Shown piece by piece: positions 45,719 to 54,080 of a stretch of DNA of 64,000 nucleotides. The DNA comes from Vibrio parahaemolyticus (GTDB lineage Bacteria > Pseudomonadota > Gammaproteobacteria > Enterobacterales > Vibrionaceae): positions 1,054,001 through 1,118,000 of the forward strand of contig NZ_UHIL01000001.1 of assembly GCF_900460535.1 (NCBI RefSeq), given 5' to 3'. The position numbers and the translations under genes are program-made. How positions within the stretch are numbered: position 1 is the stretch's first letter; each line of letters begins with the position of its first letter. The notes beneath the pieces are model-generated. The model had not been told where the DNA came from. It saw only the letters and a program-made list of their open reading frames with translations, and ran no database searches.

Positions 45719-46837
45719 GTGAATTATCAGATTATTACTAAAAACAAAGACCTAGAACAAGTTTGTGCTCAAGCAAGAGACGCAGATGTCGTAATGCTGG
45801 ATACCGAGTTCGTACGTATCAGGACTTTTTATCCGCAACTAGGTTTGATTCAGCTTTTCGACGGCAAGCACTTGTCCCTTATCGATCCGACAGAATTAAC
45901 GGACATGACATCTTTCATCGAACTATTGAAAGATGCATCGGTACTTAAAGTGCTTCACGCCTGTGGCGAAGATTTAGAAGTATTCCAAAATGCATTTGGT
46001 TGTACGCCATTTCCAATGGTCGATACACAGTTAATGGCGGCGTTTCTTGGCCACGGGCTGTCAACAGGTTTTGCAACATTGGTGGAAGAATACTTAGGTG
46101 TTGCGTTGGACAAGAGTGAATCTCGCACCGACTGGATGGCTCGCCCTCTCACGCAAAAGCAACTTGATTATGCAGCGGCAGACGTTCACTACTTGTTGCC
46201 ACTTTACGAAAAATTGCTCGATAAAGTCACTGAAGCTGGTTGGTGGGAAGCGGTGCAGCAAGAGAGCGACTTGTTGGTTTCCAAACGCATTCGCGAAACC
46301 AACGAAGAAAATGCGTACCTTGATATTAAAGGAGCGTGGCAACTTAAACCGTCAGAGTTAGCTGTGTTAAAGCCGCTAGCGACTTGGCGTTATCGTGAAG
46401 CAATCAAGCGCGACTTAGCACTAAACTTCATCTTCAAAGAGGGTGATTTGCTAACGGTTGCTCGTTTAGGTTTAACAAGCTTTAAAAAGATGGAAGCGGA
46501 AGGGATGGATAGCCGCGCGGTCAATCGTCACGGTACTAAAATTGCGGCCATCGTGAAAAAGGCTAAGCAAACGCCACCAGAAGAATACCCAGCTAAAATT
46601 GATCGCCTGATGGATTACCCTGGCTATAAGCAAGTTTTCAAAAACATGAAAGATGTCGTGAAAAGTGCTGCGCAAAAATCAGGGTTAGCGACCGAGTTTT
46701 TAGCATCGAAAAAGCAGATTAACCAGCTCATCAGTTGGGTGTGGAAGAAGGATCGTGATCCTGCTCGCTTGCCTGATGTTATGCAAGGTTGGCGTCTAGA
46801 GTTATTGGGCGAAAAAATGAATAAGGCGTTGAAATAA
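45719..46837 (+). CDS. rnd: Ribonuclease D
   Basis: 372 residues from GTG at 45719; this start gives (M)NYQIIT, aligning with E. coli MNYQMIT, and an apparent longer frame would run through the fadD terminator. The DEDDy exonuclease motifs are VMLDTEFVR (about 23), HACGEDLEVF (about 79) and YAAADVHYLL (about 155); two HRDC-like domains follow (about 210-290 and 300-370). It trims the 3' ends of tRNA precursors. It converges with minE at a shared terminator. Confidence 0.95.
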   Translation: MNYQIITKNKDLEQVCAQARDADVVMLDTEFVRIRTFYPQLGLIQLFDGKHLSLIDPTELTDMTSFIELLKDASVLKVLHACGEDLEVFQNAFGCTPFPMVDTQLMAAFLGHGLSTGFATLVEEYLGVALDKSESRTDWMARPLTQKQLDYAAADVHYLLPLYEKLLDKVTEAGWWEAVQQESDLLVSKRIRETNEENAYLDIKGAWQLKPSELAVLKPLATWRYREAIKRDLALNFIFKEGDLLTVARLGLTSFKKMEAEGMDSRAVNRHGTKIAAIVKKAKQTPPEEYPAKIDRLMDYPGYKQVFKNMKDVVKSAAQKSGLATEFLASKKQINQLISWVWKKDRDPARLPDVMQGWRLELLGEKMNKALK

Positions 46838-46845
46838 GCGCAAAC

Positions 46846-46877
46846 TAAAAAGGTTGACCAAATGGTCAACCTTTTTT
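46846..46877. terminator. Bidirectional terminator between rnd and minE
   Basis: AAAAGGTTGACCA-AA-TGGTCAACCTTTT, 13-bp perfect stem with T run on both strands. Confidence 0.9.
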
Positions 46878-46924
46878 CGACACGTACATTGTTGTGCGCT
46901 GCATATTGCGTTGAGAATAAAGCC

Positions 46925-47188
46925 TTACTTCTCGTCGTCAGGCAGTTTCACGTTGAGCTCAAGTACAGAAATGTCGTCATCCTTGTGCTCAAAGGTTAAA
47001 TCAACCATGTTCGGGTCAATGTCTACGTATTTACTGATCACCTTCAGAATGTCTTCTTTAAGCTGAGGTAAGTACGAAGGCGCAGGGTCATTTTGGCTGC
47101 GGCGTTCAGCCACGATGATTTGTAAGCGCTCTTTCGCCAGACTTGCAGACGTTTTTTTCTGCGGGCGGAAAAATTCTAATAATGACAT
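46925..47188 (-). CDS. minE: Cell division topological specificity factor MinE
   Basis: 87 residues. The N-terminal amphipathic membrane-targeting helix MSLLEFFRP is followed by the anti-MinCD segment ([17 protein letters not shown], about 14-30) and the C-terminal dimerisation/topological domain (about 35-87). It stimulates MinD ATPase, driving pole-to-pole oscillation. It is third in minCDE, 2 bases after minD. Confidence 0.96.
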   Translation of the reverse strand: MSLLEFFRPQKKTSASLAKERLQIIVAERRSQNDPAPSYLPQLKEDILKVISKYVDIDPNMVDLTFEHKDDDISVLELNVKLPDDEK

Positions 47189-47190
47189 GT

Positions 47191-48003
47191 CTAGCCTCCG
47201 AACAGTCGTTTAAAGAGTCCTTTCTTCTCCTCAGTAAGGAAACGAAATTCAACTTGATTGCCTAGTAAGCGATCAACAGTGTCAGAGTACGCCATGCCCG
47301 CATCGGTGTTTTCGTCGAATGTGACCGGCACACCTTTGTTTGATGCGTTAAGTACCGCTTGGCTTTCAGGAATCACGCCCAATAGTGGGATGTGTAGGAT
47401 TTCTTCTACGTCTTCCACACTCAGCATTTCACCTTGGTTTACACGCGTAGGGTTGTAACGTGTAAGTAGAAGGTGTTGCTTCACTGGCTCTAGCCCTTGT
47501 TCAGCGCGTAGAGACTTAGAATCTAGGATACCTAGAATGCGGTCTGAGTCGCGTACTGAAGATACTTCAGGGTTAGTCGTTACAATCGCTTCATCTGCGT
47601 AGTACAACGCCATGAGCGCGCCTTGCTCGATACCTGCTGGTGAGTCACAGATGATGAAATCAAAGCCCATTTCATCTAGCTCAGTGAAAACTCGTTGCAC
47701 GCCGTCTTTCGTTAGCGCATCTTTGTCACGAGTTTGGGATGCTGGAAGAATGAAAAGATTGTCTGTGCGCTTATCTTTGATTAGCGCTTGGTTTAATGTC
47801 GCTTCGCCGTTAATGACATTCACAAAGTCATAAACTACACGGCGCTCACAACCCATGATTAGGTCGAGGTTACGCAAGCCGATATCGAAATCGATCACCG
47901 CGGTCTTATTCCCTTTCAGAGCAAGACCAGAGGCGATGGCTGCGCTTGAAGTGGTTTTACCAACGCCACCTTTACCAGACGTTACTACAATAATGCGTGC
48001 CAT
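47191..48003 (-). CDS. minD: Septum site-determining ATPase MinD
   Basis: 270 residues. Deviant Walker [14 protein letters not shown] (about 9-21), switch I/II with [11 protein letters not shown] (about 38) and [10 protein letters not shown] (about 120), and the C-terminal amphipathic membrane-targeting sequence [13 protein letters not shown] are present. It recruits MinC to the membrane and is released by MinE. It lies 17 bases after minC. Confidence 0.97.
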   Translation of the reverse strand: MARIIVVTSGKGGVGKTTSSAAIASGLALKGNKTAVIDFDIGLRNLDLIMGCERRVVYDFVNVINGEATLNQALIKDKRTDNLFILPASQTRDKDALTKDGVQRVFTELDEMGFDFIICDSPAGIEQGALMALYYADEAIVTTNPEVSSVRDSDRILGILDSKSLRAEQGLEPVKQHLLLTRYNPTRVNQGEMLSVEDVEEILHIPLLGVIPESQAVLNASNKGVPVTFDENTDAGMAYSDTVDRLLGNQVEFRFLTEEKKGLFKRLFGG

Positions 48004-48020
48004 TTTTTTTCCTTTTTAGA

Positions 48021-48683
48021 CTAAATCGCGAGTACTTCTAAATGTAATGATTCTTCGGCTTTACTGATCATCACTTTCTTTTGCCAGTACTCACTCTCAA
48101 TTTGATCGCTTAACCAGTAATCGCCCGCAATGGAGACCAGTTCAGCTTGTAAATCGTGGCAAATAATACGCGCTTCCTGCTGACCACTTGCGCCTGCAAT
48201 AGCACGGCCGCGCAAGGTGCCATGAATATGAATAGAGCCATCTGCAATCACTTCTGCGCCAGCGCTTACGTGCGCCAGTACGACTAAATCACCGTCTTTT
48301 GCGTAAATTTGCTGACCAGAACGAACTGGCGTACGCACAACTTTAGTCGGCGCCATTTTCGCTGGAGCTTGGCTAGGTGATTTACTTGCAGACATGATGG
48401 CGAAGCCAGCTTCTGAGGCAAGGTTTTGTACACGTTTGTCTTTACTGCCCGTTATACCGACTGGAATAAACCCAGCATCTGCGATGCCTTGTTTAAGCGC
48501 AGGGAAATCAATGTCGCCTTGTACTTTTGCTATATTGATTACCAAAGGCGCGGATGCGAAGAAAGAAGGTGCTTGAGAAACTTTTTCTTGCAAAAATTCG
48601 ACAGTATTTGCGATCTCATTGTCAGAAAGGTGTAAAACTGACAAAGTAAAACTGCTACCTTTAAGGTCTGGTGAATGGGTCAT
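48021..48683 (-). CDS. minC: Septum site-determining protein MinC
   Basis: 220 residues. An N-terminal FtsZ-antagonising domain (about 1-105) is joined by an Ala/Pro/Lys-rich linker ([13 protein letters not shown]) to a C-terminal beta-helix (about 118-215, [34 protein letters not shown]) that dimerises and binds MinD. It prevents Z-ring formation at the poles. First gene of minCDE; divergent from ycgL as in E. coli. Confidence 0.97.
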   Translation of the reverse strand: MTHSPDLKGSSFTLSVLHLSDNEIANTVEFLQEKVSQAPSFFASAPLVINIAKVQGDIDFPALKQGIADAGFIPVGITGSKDKRVQNLASEAGFAIMSASKSPSQAPAKMAPTKVVRTPVRSGQQIYAKDGDLVVLAHVSAGAEVIADGSIHIHGTLRGRAIAGASGQQEARIICHDLQAELVSIAGDYWLSDQIESEYWQKKVMISKAEESLHLEVLAI

Positions 48684-48880
48684 CGTGGACTTCTTGCCTC
48701 TGTTGAAAGAGCGTTGCCTTAAACTAGGTCTGTCATGTTATATTTCATCCTTTGACGCAGCAAGTTCTCTAGCAGGCAAATAGGCGAATTAATCTCAAAT
48801 TTGCAATTAAGTTTGCGAGAATTTTACGTTTTCAACTCAATCCGTATTCAAAGCGGGTAAATCAGCATAAAAGGCGTGTC

Positions 48881-49165
48881 ATGCTTTGTTCTATTTATAA
48901 AAGCTCGAAAAAAGAAGGTACTTATCTCTATATCCCGAAAAAGGATGATTTTTCACAGGTTCCTGACACCTTAATGCAGATGTTCGGTAAGCCTATTCCT
49001 GTCATGACGATTAAACTTGATGGTCGTAAATTGGCACAAGTAGATATCGAAAAAGTGAAGGCTTCATTACAAAATGATGGCTTCTTTCTGCAGGTTCCTC
49101 CACCGCCGGAAAACCTATTAGAAAAGTACAAAGAACAAAAAGCTCAGCAAAAGAACGAACAGTAA
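48881..49165 (+). CDS. ycgL: YcgL domain protein
   Basis: 94 residues beginning [24 protein letters not shown], the YcgL family signature, with [25 protein letters not shown] following. It is a small soluble alpha/beta fold of unknown function, linked genetically in some gammaproteobacteria to RnD/mRNA decay and division neighbours. Divergent from minC and followed 44 bases later by a transglycosylase gene, probably in one transcript. Confidence 0.92.
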   Translation: MLCSIYKSSKKEGTYLYIPKKDDFSQVPDTLMQMFGKPIPVMTIKLDGRKLAQVDIEKVKASLQNDGFFLQVPPPPENLLEKYKEQKAQQKNEQ

Positions 49166-49209
49166 CTCGGCTTCTTTCTGAGACTTCTGCCTTGCTCAAG
49201 GAGGGCAAT

Positions 49210-50181
49210 ATGAAAAAAATACTGGCTACAATGCTTAGCGTTGGCGTATGTACCTCAGCCTTTGCAAGTAGCGAGGGTTTTGAAGAATACTTAGATAAAT
49301 TGCGTGCAGAAGCGCGTAACCAAGGTATCTCAGAGCAGGTAATCAGTGCCGCTTTCGCAAATGTTGAATACAAACCGAGAGCAGTAACAGCAGACCGCAA
49401 CCAACCAGAGAAAAAACTGACGTTAGATGAATACATTCCTCGTGCAGTCCCTGAGTGGAAAGTAAAGCAAGCCAAAGCACTATACAAAGAGCACTATGCG
49501 GAGCTTAAGCGCATAGGTGATCAATACGGCGTGCAACCTCGCTTTATTGTTGCGCTCTGGGGTGTAGAAAGTAACTTTGGCAAGTTTACGGGTAACTTCC
49601 GCGTAATTGATGCGTTGTCGACGATGGCATTTGAAGGTCGTCGTGAAGAATTTTTCCGCAAAGAGACCATGGCGGCTCTGCAGATCCTTGATCAAGGCCA
49701 TATCGAGCTAGATAATTTTAAAGGTTCTTGGGCTGGTGCGATGGGACAGTGTCAATTTATGCCAAGCTCTTTCCTACGTTTTGCCGCCGATGGTAACGGA
49801 GACGGAAAAAAAGACATCTGGCAATCAGAAGCGGATGTGTTTGCGTCTACCGCTAACTACTTGAGCGAGTCTGGCTGGGACGATAAGTTTACTTGGGGGC
49901 GCCAAGTGAAGGTGCCGAAAGGGATTGATCGTAGCCTAGAAGGACGCGGGGCAGAAAAAGGCAAATATCTTCAGGAGTGGAGTAAACTTGGCATCACGAA
50001 GTACGATGGCAGTCCATTACCTAAACTGAATGAAGATATCCAAGCATGGCTTATCATGCCTGACGATGAAAACGGTCGTACGTATCTGGTTTACAATAAC
50101 TATAACGTACTGATGAAGTGGAACCGCTCTTACTACTTCGCGCTTGCCGTCAGCCATCTCGCTGATCGCATTTCATTCTAG
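49210..50181 (+). CDS. Lytic murein transglycosylase, MltB family, soluble form
   Basis: 323 residues from the ATG at 49210 with AAGGAGG upstream; a longer frame uses a TTG without support. A signal peptide (MKKILATMLSVGVCTSAFA, cleavage after Ala19) lacks a lipobox, so this appears periplasmic rather than lipid-anchored. The catalytic Glu is in ALWGVESNFGKFTGNF (about 120), followed by SWAGAMGQCQFMPSSF. An EF-hand-like Ca2+ loop (DGNGDGKKDIWQ, about 197) is the MltB hallmark. It cleaves peptidoglycan glycan strands to anhydromuropeptides. It follows ycgL; a terminator comes after. Confidence 0.92.
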   Translation: MKKILATMLSVGVCTSAFASSEGFEEYLDKLRAEARNQGISEQVISAAFANVEYKPRAVTADRNQPEKKLTLDEYIPRAVPEWKVKQAKALYKEHYAELKRIGDQYGVQPRFIVALWGVESNFGKFTGNFRVIDALSTMAFEGRREEFFRKETMAALQILDQGHIELDNFKGSWAGAMGQCQFMPSSFLRFAADGNGDGKKDIWQSEADVFASTANYLSESGWDDKFTWGRQVKVPKGIDRSLEGRGAEKGKYLQEWSKLGITKYDGSPLPKLNEDIQAWLIMPDDENGRTYLVYNNYNVLMKWNRSYYFALAVSHLADRISF

Positions 50182-50204
50182 TTCGTTAGTAAATACTGTT
50201 TTAT

Positions 50205-50231
50205 AGGGGCTCTTCGGAGCCCTTTGTTTTT
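50205..50231 (+). terminator. Terminator after the transglycosylase gene
   Basis: GGGGCTC-TTCG-GAGCCCT hairpin (7 bp, one G-U) followed by TTGTTTTT. Confidence 0.75.
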
Positions 50232-50255
50232 CCCACATTCTTATCGAGGTACTGC

Positions 50256-51200
50256 GTGTTATCTGAACGTGCTGCGCAAATGGTGATCTTTTCTGCATTG
50301 ATCAAACATAAAAACTTTACTGCGGCGGCGAAAAGCCTTGGAGTGTCAGTATCTCACGTCAGCAAACAGCTTAGTCAGTTAGAGGAATCTCTTGGTATCA
50401 AGCTTGTTCAACGCACCACGCGTAGTTTTACGCCTACCGAAGCGGGAAAAACGTTTTATCATCATTGTGAACAAGTGGTGCAGGCGGTGAGTAGTGCGAC
50501 GTTAGAAATGGAAAGCCAAAGGGATGAAGTGGCTGGGCTGGTTCGCCTCGGGTTATCTCAATCATTTGGAACGCTGCACATCATTCCTGCGATTCAAGAG
50601 CTGCGTGAGTTGTATCCACAGCTTCAAGTGGAAGTGCATTTGTTTGACTACAAGGTCGATATGCTGGCGGAAGGGCTCGATCTGTGGGTAACAAACAATG
50701 AGCACCTACCAGAGGGCTACATTGCGCAGCGTTTGACGGACTGCCAGTTTGTGGTGGCAGCATCGCCGGATTATTTGCTTAAGTATGATACTCCGACTGA
50801 GCCGAACGACTTGTCTTTGCACAACTGCTTGATCTATCGCAGTTGGGAGCGTGATTACACAGGATGGGCATTTACCAAGGGACAACAAGAGCTAAACGTC
50901 AAAGTCTCCGGCAACTACTCTGTCGATTTAGCAGAAGCTGTCCGCGACGCCGCGATTGCTGGATGGGGGATTGCGTATCTCGCTACGTATTTGCTTGGTG
51001 ATGAGTTCAGAACGGGTAAGTTGATTCAACTATTGCCAGACTGGAAAGCGAGCCAGTCGATGCCATTTTATGCGGTGTACCCGAGTCGTCAGCACATGCC
51101 GAAAAAAATATCAGCCGTTATCAACTTTATTAAACAGAAAATTGGCAACCCGTGTCACTGGGATCAGCGCCTCGCACCTTACATCTCTATTCCCAAGTAG
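50256..51200 (+). CDS. LysR-family transcriptional regulator
   Basis: 314 residues from GTG with GAGG 6 bases upstream. The N-terminal LysR HTH (about 5-64: FSALIKHKNFTAAAKSLGVSVSHVSKQLSQLEESLGIKLVQRTTRS) and the C-terminal periplasmic-binding-like effector domain (about 92-300, IPAIQELRELYPQLQVEVHLFD) are typical of the CrgA/AaeR-like subgroup. Target and ligand are unknown. It is monocistronic; nupC follows after a 305-base gap in the same direction, but neither proximity nor operator evidence ties them together. Confidence 0.92.
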   Translation: MLSERAAQMVIFSALIKHKNFTAAAKSLGVSVSHVSKQLSQLEESLGIKLVQRTTRSFTPTEAGKTFYHHCEQVVQAVSSATLEMESQRDEVAGLVRLGLSQSFGTLHIIPAIQELRELYPQLQVEVHLFDYKVDMLAEGLDLWVTNNEHLPEGYIAQRLTDCQFVVAASPDYLLKYDTPTEPNDLSLHNCLIYRSWERDYTGWAFTKGQQELNVKVSGNYSVDLAEAVRDAAIAGWGIAYLATYLLGDEFRTGKLIQLLPDWKASQSMPFYAVYPSRQHMPKKISAVINFIKQKIGNPCHWDQRLAPYISIPK

Positions 51201-51281
51201 ATTCATTAATAACGTTCAAGAGGTGTTTCTAGTCGATTTTCTCTAAGCAAAACATTTTTCGACTATTCAGTGGTTGTATAA

Positions 51282-51297
51282 GGTGATTTGTCTCACA
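51282..51297 (+). promoter_or_regulatory. CRP binding site upstream of nupC (predicted)
   Basis: GGTGATTTGTCTCACA matches TGTGA-N6-TCACA at 9 of 10 half-site positions. CRP activation of nupC is established in E. coli. Confidence 0.7.
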
Positions 51298-51347
51298 AAA
51301 TTTTTCCAAATCTAGAAACATCTTTTCCATATAGAAACAATAAAAAC

Positions 51348-51363
51348 AAGCAAACGTTTATCT
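51348..51363 (+). promoter_or_regulatory. PurR/CytR-type operator upstream of nupC (predicted)
   Basis: AAGCAAACGTTTATCT matches the PurR consensus ANGCAANCGNTTNCNT at all but one specified position. Because CytR belongs to the same LacI family and nupC is a CytR target in E. coli, the box could serve either repressor. Confidence 0.6.
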
Positions 51364-51505
51364 ATAGCAAATTCAATTAGTTATTTGTGTGGTTAATTAT
51401 TGTTCGCTTGAACTTTTCACACTGTTAACATCCTCAACTTGCGCCATTTTGAGTCCGCTATACAATCCGGTGCCTTCCATATCCCCCTTCTATCGGATTC
51501 ATTTT

Positions 51506-52705
51506 ATGAACTCAATTATTGGTATCGTAGCCATACTATTCGTAGCATGGCTACTTTCTACAAATAGAAAAAATATAAAGCTGAGAACAGTGGCGTTTGC
51601 GTTTGCTTTACAGGTGCTGTTTGCATTGTTGGTTTTATATGTACCAGCAGGACGAGATGCGCTGAATTCAGTAAGCAGCGTCGTGTCGAATTTGATCAAC
51701 TACGGTCAAGAAGGCATCGTGTTTTTATTCGGTAATTTGGCGACAGGGGGCTTCACCTTTGCGATCAATGTACTGGGTATCATCGTTTTCTTCTCCTCTC
51801 TTATCTCCGGTCTTTATCACATTGGTGTGATGCCAAAAGTTATCAACTTCATTGGTGGTGGTATTCAAAAGCTTCTTGGCATTGGTCGTGCTGAGTCTTT
51901 GTCTGCAACAGCAAACATTTTTGTCGGCACTATCGAAGCGCCACTTATGGTGAAACCCTACCTAAAACACATGACTGATTCGCAGTTCTTTGCGGTAATG
52001 ACAGGTGGTTTGGCGTCAGTAGCTGGTGGTACGTTGGTAGGTTATGCCTCGTTGGGTGTCGATCTTAACTACCTTATCGCTGCTGCCTTTATGTCTGCGC
52101 CCGCAGGCTTGTTGATGGCGAAAATTCTCATGCCAGAAGATGTGAACAAAGCACCAGATATCGACATTAGCCAAGTGGAAATTCCACGCGCAACTAACGT
52201 GGTTGAAGCGTTAGCCGATGGCGCAATGGCGGGTGTTCGCATCGCTGTGTCTGTAGGTGGTACGTTGTTAGCGTTCATCAGCGTAATCGCGTTGCTGAAC
52301 GGCATGCTAGGTTGGGTTGGAGACCTTATTGGTACGCCACTAAGCTTTGAGCTTATCTTAGGCTACGTATTTGCACCTGTCGCATGGTTGTTAGGTGTGC
52401 CATGGGAAGAGGCGATTACGGCGGGCTCGCTTATCGGTAACAAGATCGTGGTGAACGAGTTTGTTGCTTTCATCCAACTAGCAGAAGTGAAGTCTCAGCT
52501 AAGTGCTCACTCTCAAGCTATCGTGACTTTCGCACTGTGTGGTTTTGCAAACATCTCTAGTATGGCAATGCTGATCGGCGGATTGGGTTCTTTGGTACCA
52601 GAGAAGCGTGCATTTGTTTCTAAGCATGGTTTCCGCGCGATTATTGCCGGCGTTATGGCGAACTTGATGAGTGCTTCTATTGCGGGTGTGATTTTAAGTC
52701 TGTAA
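51506..52705 (+). CDS. nupC: NupC-type concentrative nucleoside transporter
   Basis: 399 residues from the ATG at 51506 (GGA 7 bases upstream); the upstream 39 codons of open frame are unlike CNT sequence. The CNT family patterns are FVGTIEAPLMVKPYL (about 139-153, substrate-site Glu), MTGGLASVAGGTLVGYASLGVD (about 163-184), GNKIVVNEFVAF (about 318, second substrate Glu) and ALCGFANISSM (about 353). Ten or so hydrophobic helices are visible. It imports nucleosides using an ion gradient; CNT proteins of Vibrio are Na+-coupled. Likely CRP-activated and repressed by PurR or CytR. Confidence 0.92.
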   Translation: MNSIIGIVAILFVAWLLSTNRKNIKLRTVAFAFALQVLFALLVLYVPAGRDALNSVSSVVSNLINYGQEGIVFLFGNLATGGFTFAINVLGIIVFFSSLISGLYHIGVMPKVINFIGGGIQKLLGIGRAESLSATANIFVGTIEAPLMVKPYLKHMTDSQFFAVMTGGLASVAGGTLVGYASLGVDLNYLIAAAFMSAPAGLLMAKILMPEDVNKAPDIDISQVEIPRATNVVEALADGAMAGVRIAVSVGGTLLAFISVIALLNGMLGWVGDLIGTPLSFELILGYVFAPVAWLLGVPWEEAITAGSLIGNKIVVNEFVAFIQLAEVKSQLSAHSQAIVTFALCGFANISSMAMLIGGLGSLVPEKRAFVSKHGFRAIIAGVMANLMSASIAGVILSL

Positions 52706-52729
52706 TTGAAATAGATATCTAAAATTAGC

Positions 52730-52757
52730 AAAAAGGCTCCTTGCGGAGCCTTTTTCG
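52730..52757. terminator. Bidirectional terminator between nupC and folD
   Basis: AAAAAGGCTCC-TTGC-GGAGCCTTTTT, 11-bp perfect stem with T run on both strands. Confidence 0.9.
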
Positions 52758-52773
52758 TACCTCAAGATTGATG

Positions 52774-53634
52774 TTATTGTTCAGTATGGAACTGCTCGCA
52801 AGCCAACATCGTGTTCTCAATCAAGCTTGCTACGGTCATTGGGCCAACACCACCAGGAACCGGAGTAATGAAGCTCGCGCTTTCGCGTGCTTTGTCGTAT
52901 TCCACATCGCCCACTAGCTTGCCTGAATCAAGACGGTTAATGCCTACATCGACAACCACTGCGCCTTTTTTAATCCACTCGCCAGGGATGAAGTTTGGCT
53001 TACCTACCGCGACCACAACAACGTCAGCTTGACGTACGTGGCTTTCTAGATCTTTGGTAAAGCGGTGGCATGTCGTTGTTGTACAACCAGCAAGCAGCAG
53101 CTCAAGTGTCATTGGACGACCAACAATGTTTGATGCGCCAACCACAACCGCATGTTTACCACGAAGCTCGATGTTGTAACGGTCGAGTAGGGTAATGATG
53201 CCTTTAGGCGTACAAGAGCGAAGCTTAGGAATACGTTGCGCAAGACGACCAACGTTGTAAGGGTGGAAGCCATCCACGTCTTTTTCTGGATGAATACGCT
53301 CTAGAACGTGTGTGGTATCAATACCAGCAGGAAGTGGCAACTGAACTAAAATGCCGTCAATTTCGTTGTCGTTGTTCAACTCATCAATAAGAGCAAGCAG
53401 CTCCTCTTCAGATGTTGAAGCCGGAAGGTCAAACGACTTGGATACAAAGCCAACTTCTTCACAAGCGCGGCGTTTGCTGCCCACGTAAACTTGAGATGCT
53501 GGGTCTTCACCAACCAGAACAACTGCTAGGCCAGGAGCGCGTAAACCTGCTGCGACGCGAGCTTTAACACGTGCTGCAACTTCGGATCGAACAGTTTGGG
53601 AAATGAGAGTTCCGTCTATATTTTGAGCAGTCAT
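52774..53634 (-). CDS. folD: Methylenetetrahydrofolate dehydrogenase / cyclohydrolase
   Basis: 286 residues. Catalytic Lys in [14 protein letters not shown] (about 52-65), ILVQLPLP (about 95), [16 protein letters not shown] (about 117-132) and the NADP-binding [13 protein letters not shown] (about 161-173) are all FolD signatures. It converts 5,10-methylene-THF to 10-formyl-THF, the donor for purine synthesis. A perfect PurR box lies about 70 bases upstream. Confidence 0.97.
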   Translation of the reverse strand: MTAQNIDGTLISQTVRSEVAARVKARVAAGLRAPGLAVVLVGEDPASQVYVGSKRRACEEVGFVSKSFDLPASTSEEELLALIDELNNDNEIDGILVQLPLPAGIDTTHVLERIHPEKDVDGFHPYNVGRLAQRIPKLRSCTPKGIITLLDRYNIELRGKHAVVVGASNIVGRPMTLELLLAGCTTTTCHRFTKDLESHVRQADVVVVAVGKPNFIPGEWIKKGAVVVDVGINRLDSGKLVGDVEYDKARESASFITPVPGGVGPMTVASLIENTMLACEQFHTEQ

Positions 53635-53705
53635 GACTTTCCTTATAAATTAAGAAGGCAAATTATCTGCGGCGCATTGTCGCAGAAATTCTAATTAACA
53701 TCCAT

Positions 53706-53721
53706 ACGCAAACGTTTGCCT
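53706..53721 (-). promoter_or_regulatory. PurR box upstream of folD
   Basis: ACGCAAACGTTTGCCT fits every specified position of the PurR consensus ANGCAANCGNTTNCNT. It lies 72 bases from the folD start, so purine repression of folD is expected. Confidence 0.85.
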
Positions 53722-53837
53722 TGTGGTGTTTTTGAACATTAAGCGTTTGGATGGGCTTTTTTTAGGCATTCAGATCAGAATGTTATGAAAACCCGTTGAT
53801 TTACCCGTTTGAACTCGTATAATCCTGTCCCTGTAGC

Positions 53838-53914
53838 GCGCCCTTAGCTCAGCTGGATAGAGCACGTCCCTTCTAAGGATGTGGTCATAGGTTCGAATCC
53901 TATAGGGCGTGCCA
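53838..53914 (+). tRNA. tRNA-Arg (anticodon UCU)
   Basis: 77 bases including the encoded CCA. The acceptor stem GCGCCCT pairs with AGGGCGT (terminal G-U), the D arm is GCTC-AGCTGGATA-GAGC, the anticodon stem CGTCC/GGATG encloses loop CTTCTAA with anticodon TCT at its centre, and the T arm contains GGTTCGAATCC. It reads AGA/AGG Arg codons. A terminator follows 8 bases later. Confidence 0.97.
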
Positions 53915-53922
53915 TTTATTCT

Positions 53923-53961
53923 AAAAAGCCCCGATAACTCTTTGAGTTTTCGGGGCTTTTG
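53923..53961 (+). terminator. Rho-independent terminator of tRNA-Arg
   Basis: AAAAAGCCCCGA / TCGGGGCTTTT long stem, extended inside by AACTC/GAGTT, with T tail. Confidence 0.9.
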
Positions 53962-54080
53962 CGTTTTAGAACATTCGATATTAATCACTACGTCACCTAC
54001 AACTTTTGACTGAGATTATAGCTATTGCAATCTCTAGCAATTAACATGAGCTCATATTAGTTGCTTTCCTGTTTATCTTT

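Larger units (their letters stand above)
51201..51505 (+). promoter_or_regulatory. nupC upstream control region
   Basis: 305 bases without a gene. It holds a CRP-like site at 51282-51297 and a PurR-like box at 51348-51363 (listed separately). A frame open from 51389 into nupC encodes nothing that looks like transporter sequence and is treated as leader. Confidence 0.65.

Noticed and set aside
51389..51505. 39-codon N-terminal extension of NupC
   Set aside because: It overlaps the leader just downstream of the PurR-like box and lacks CNT features; the ATG at 51506 gives the usual transporter start.
53770..53988. 72-codon minus-strand ORF containing GTPYRIRTYD
   Set aside because: It is the antisense translation of the tRNA-Arg gene and its terminator, a common annotation artefact.
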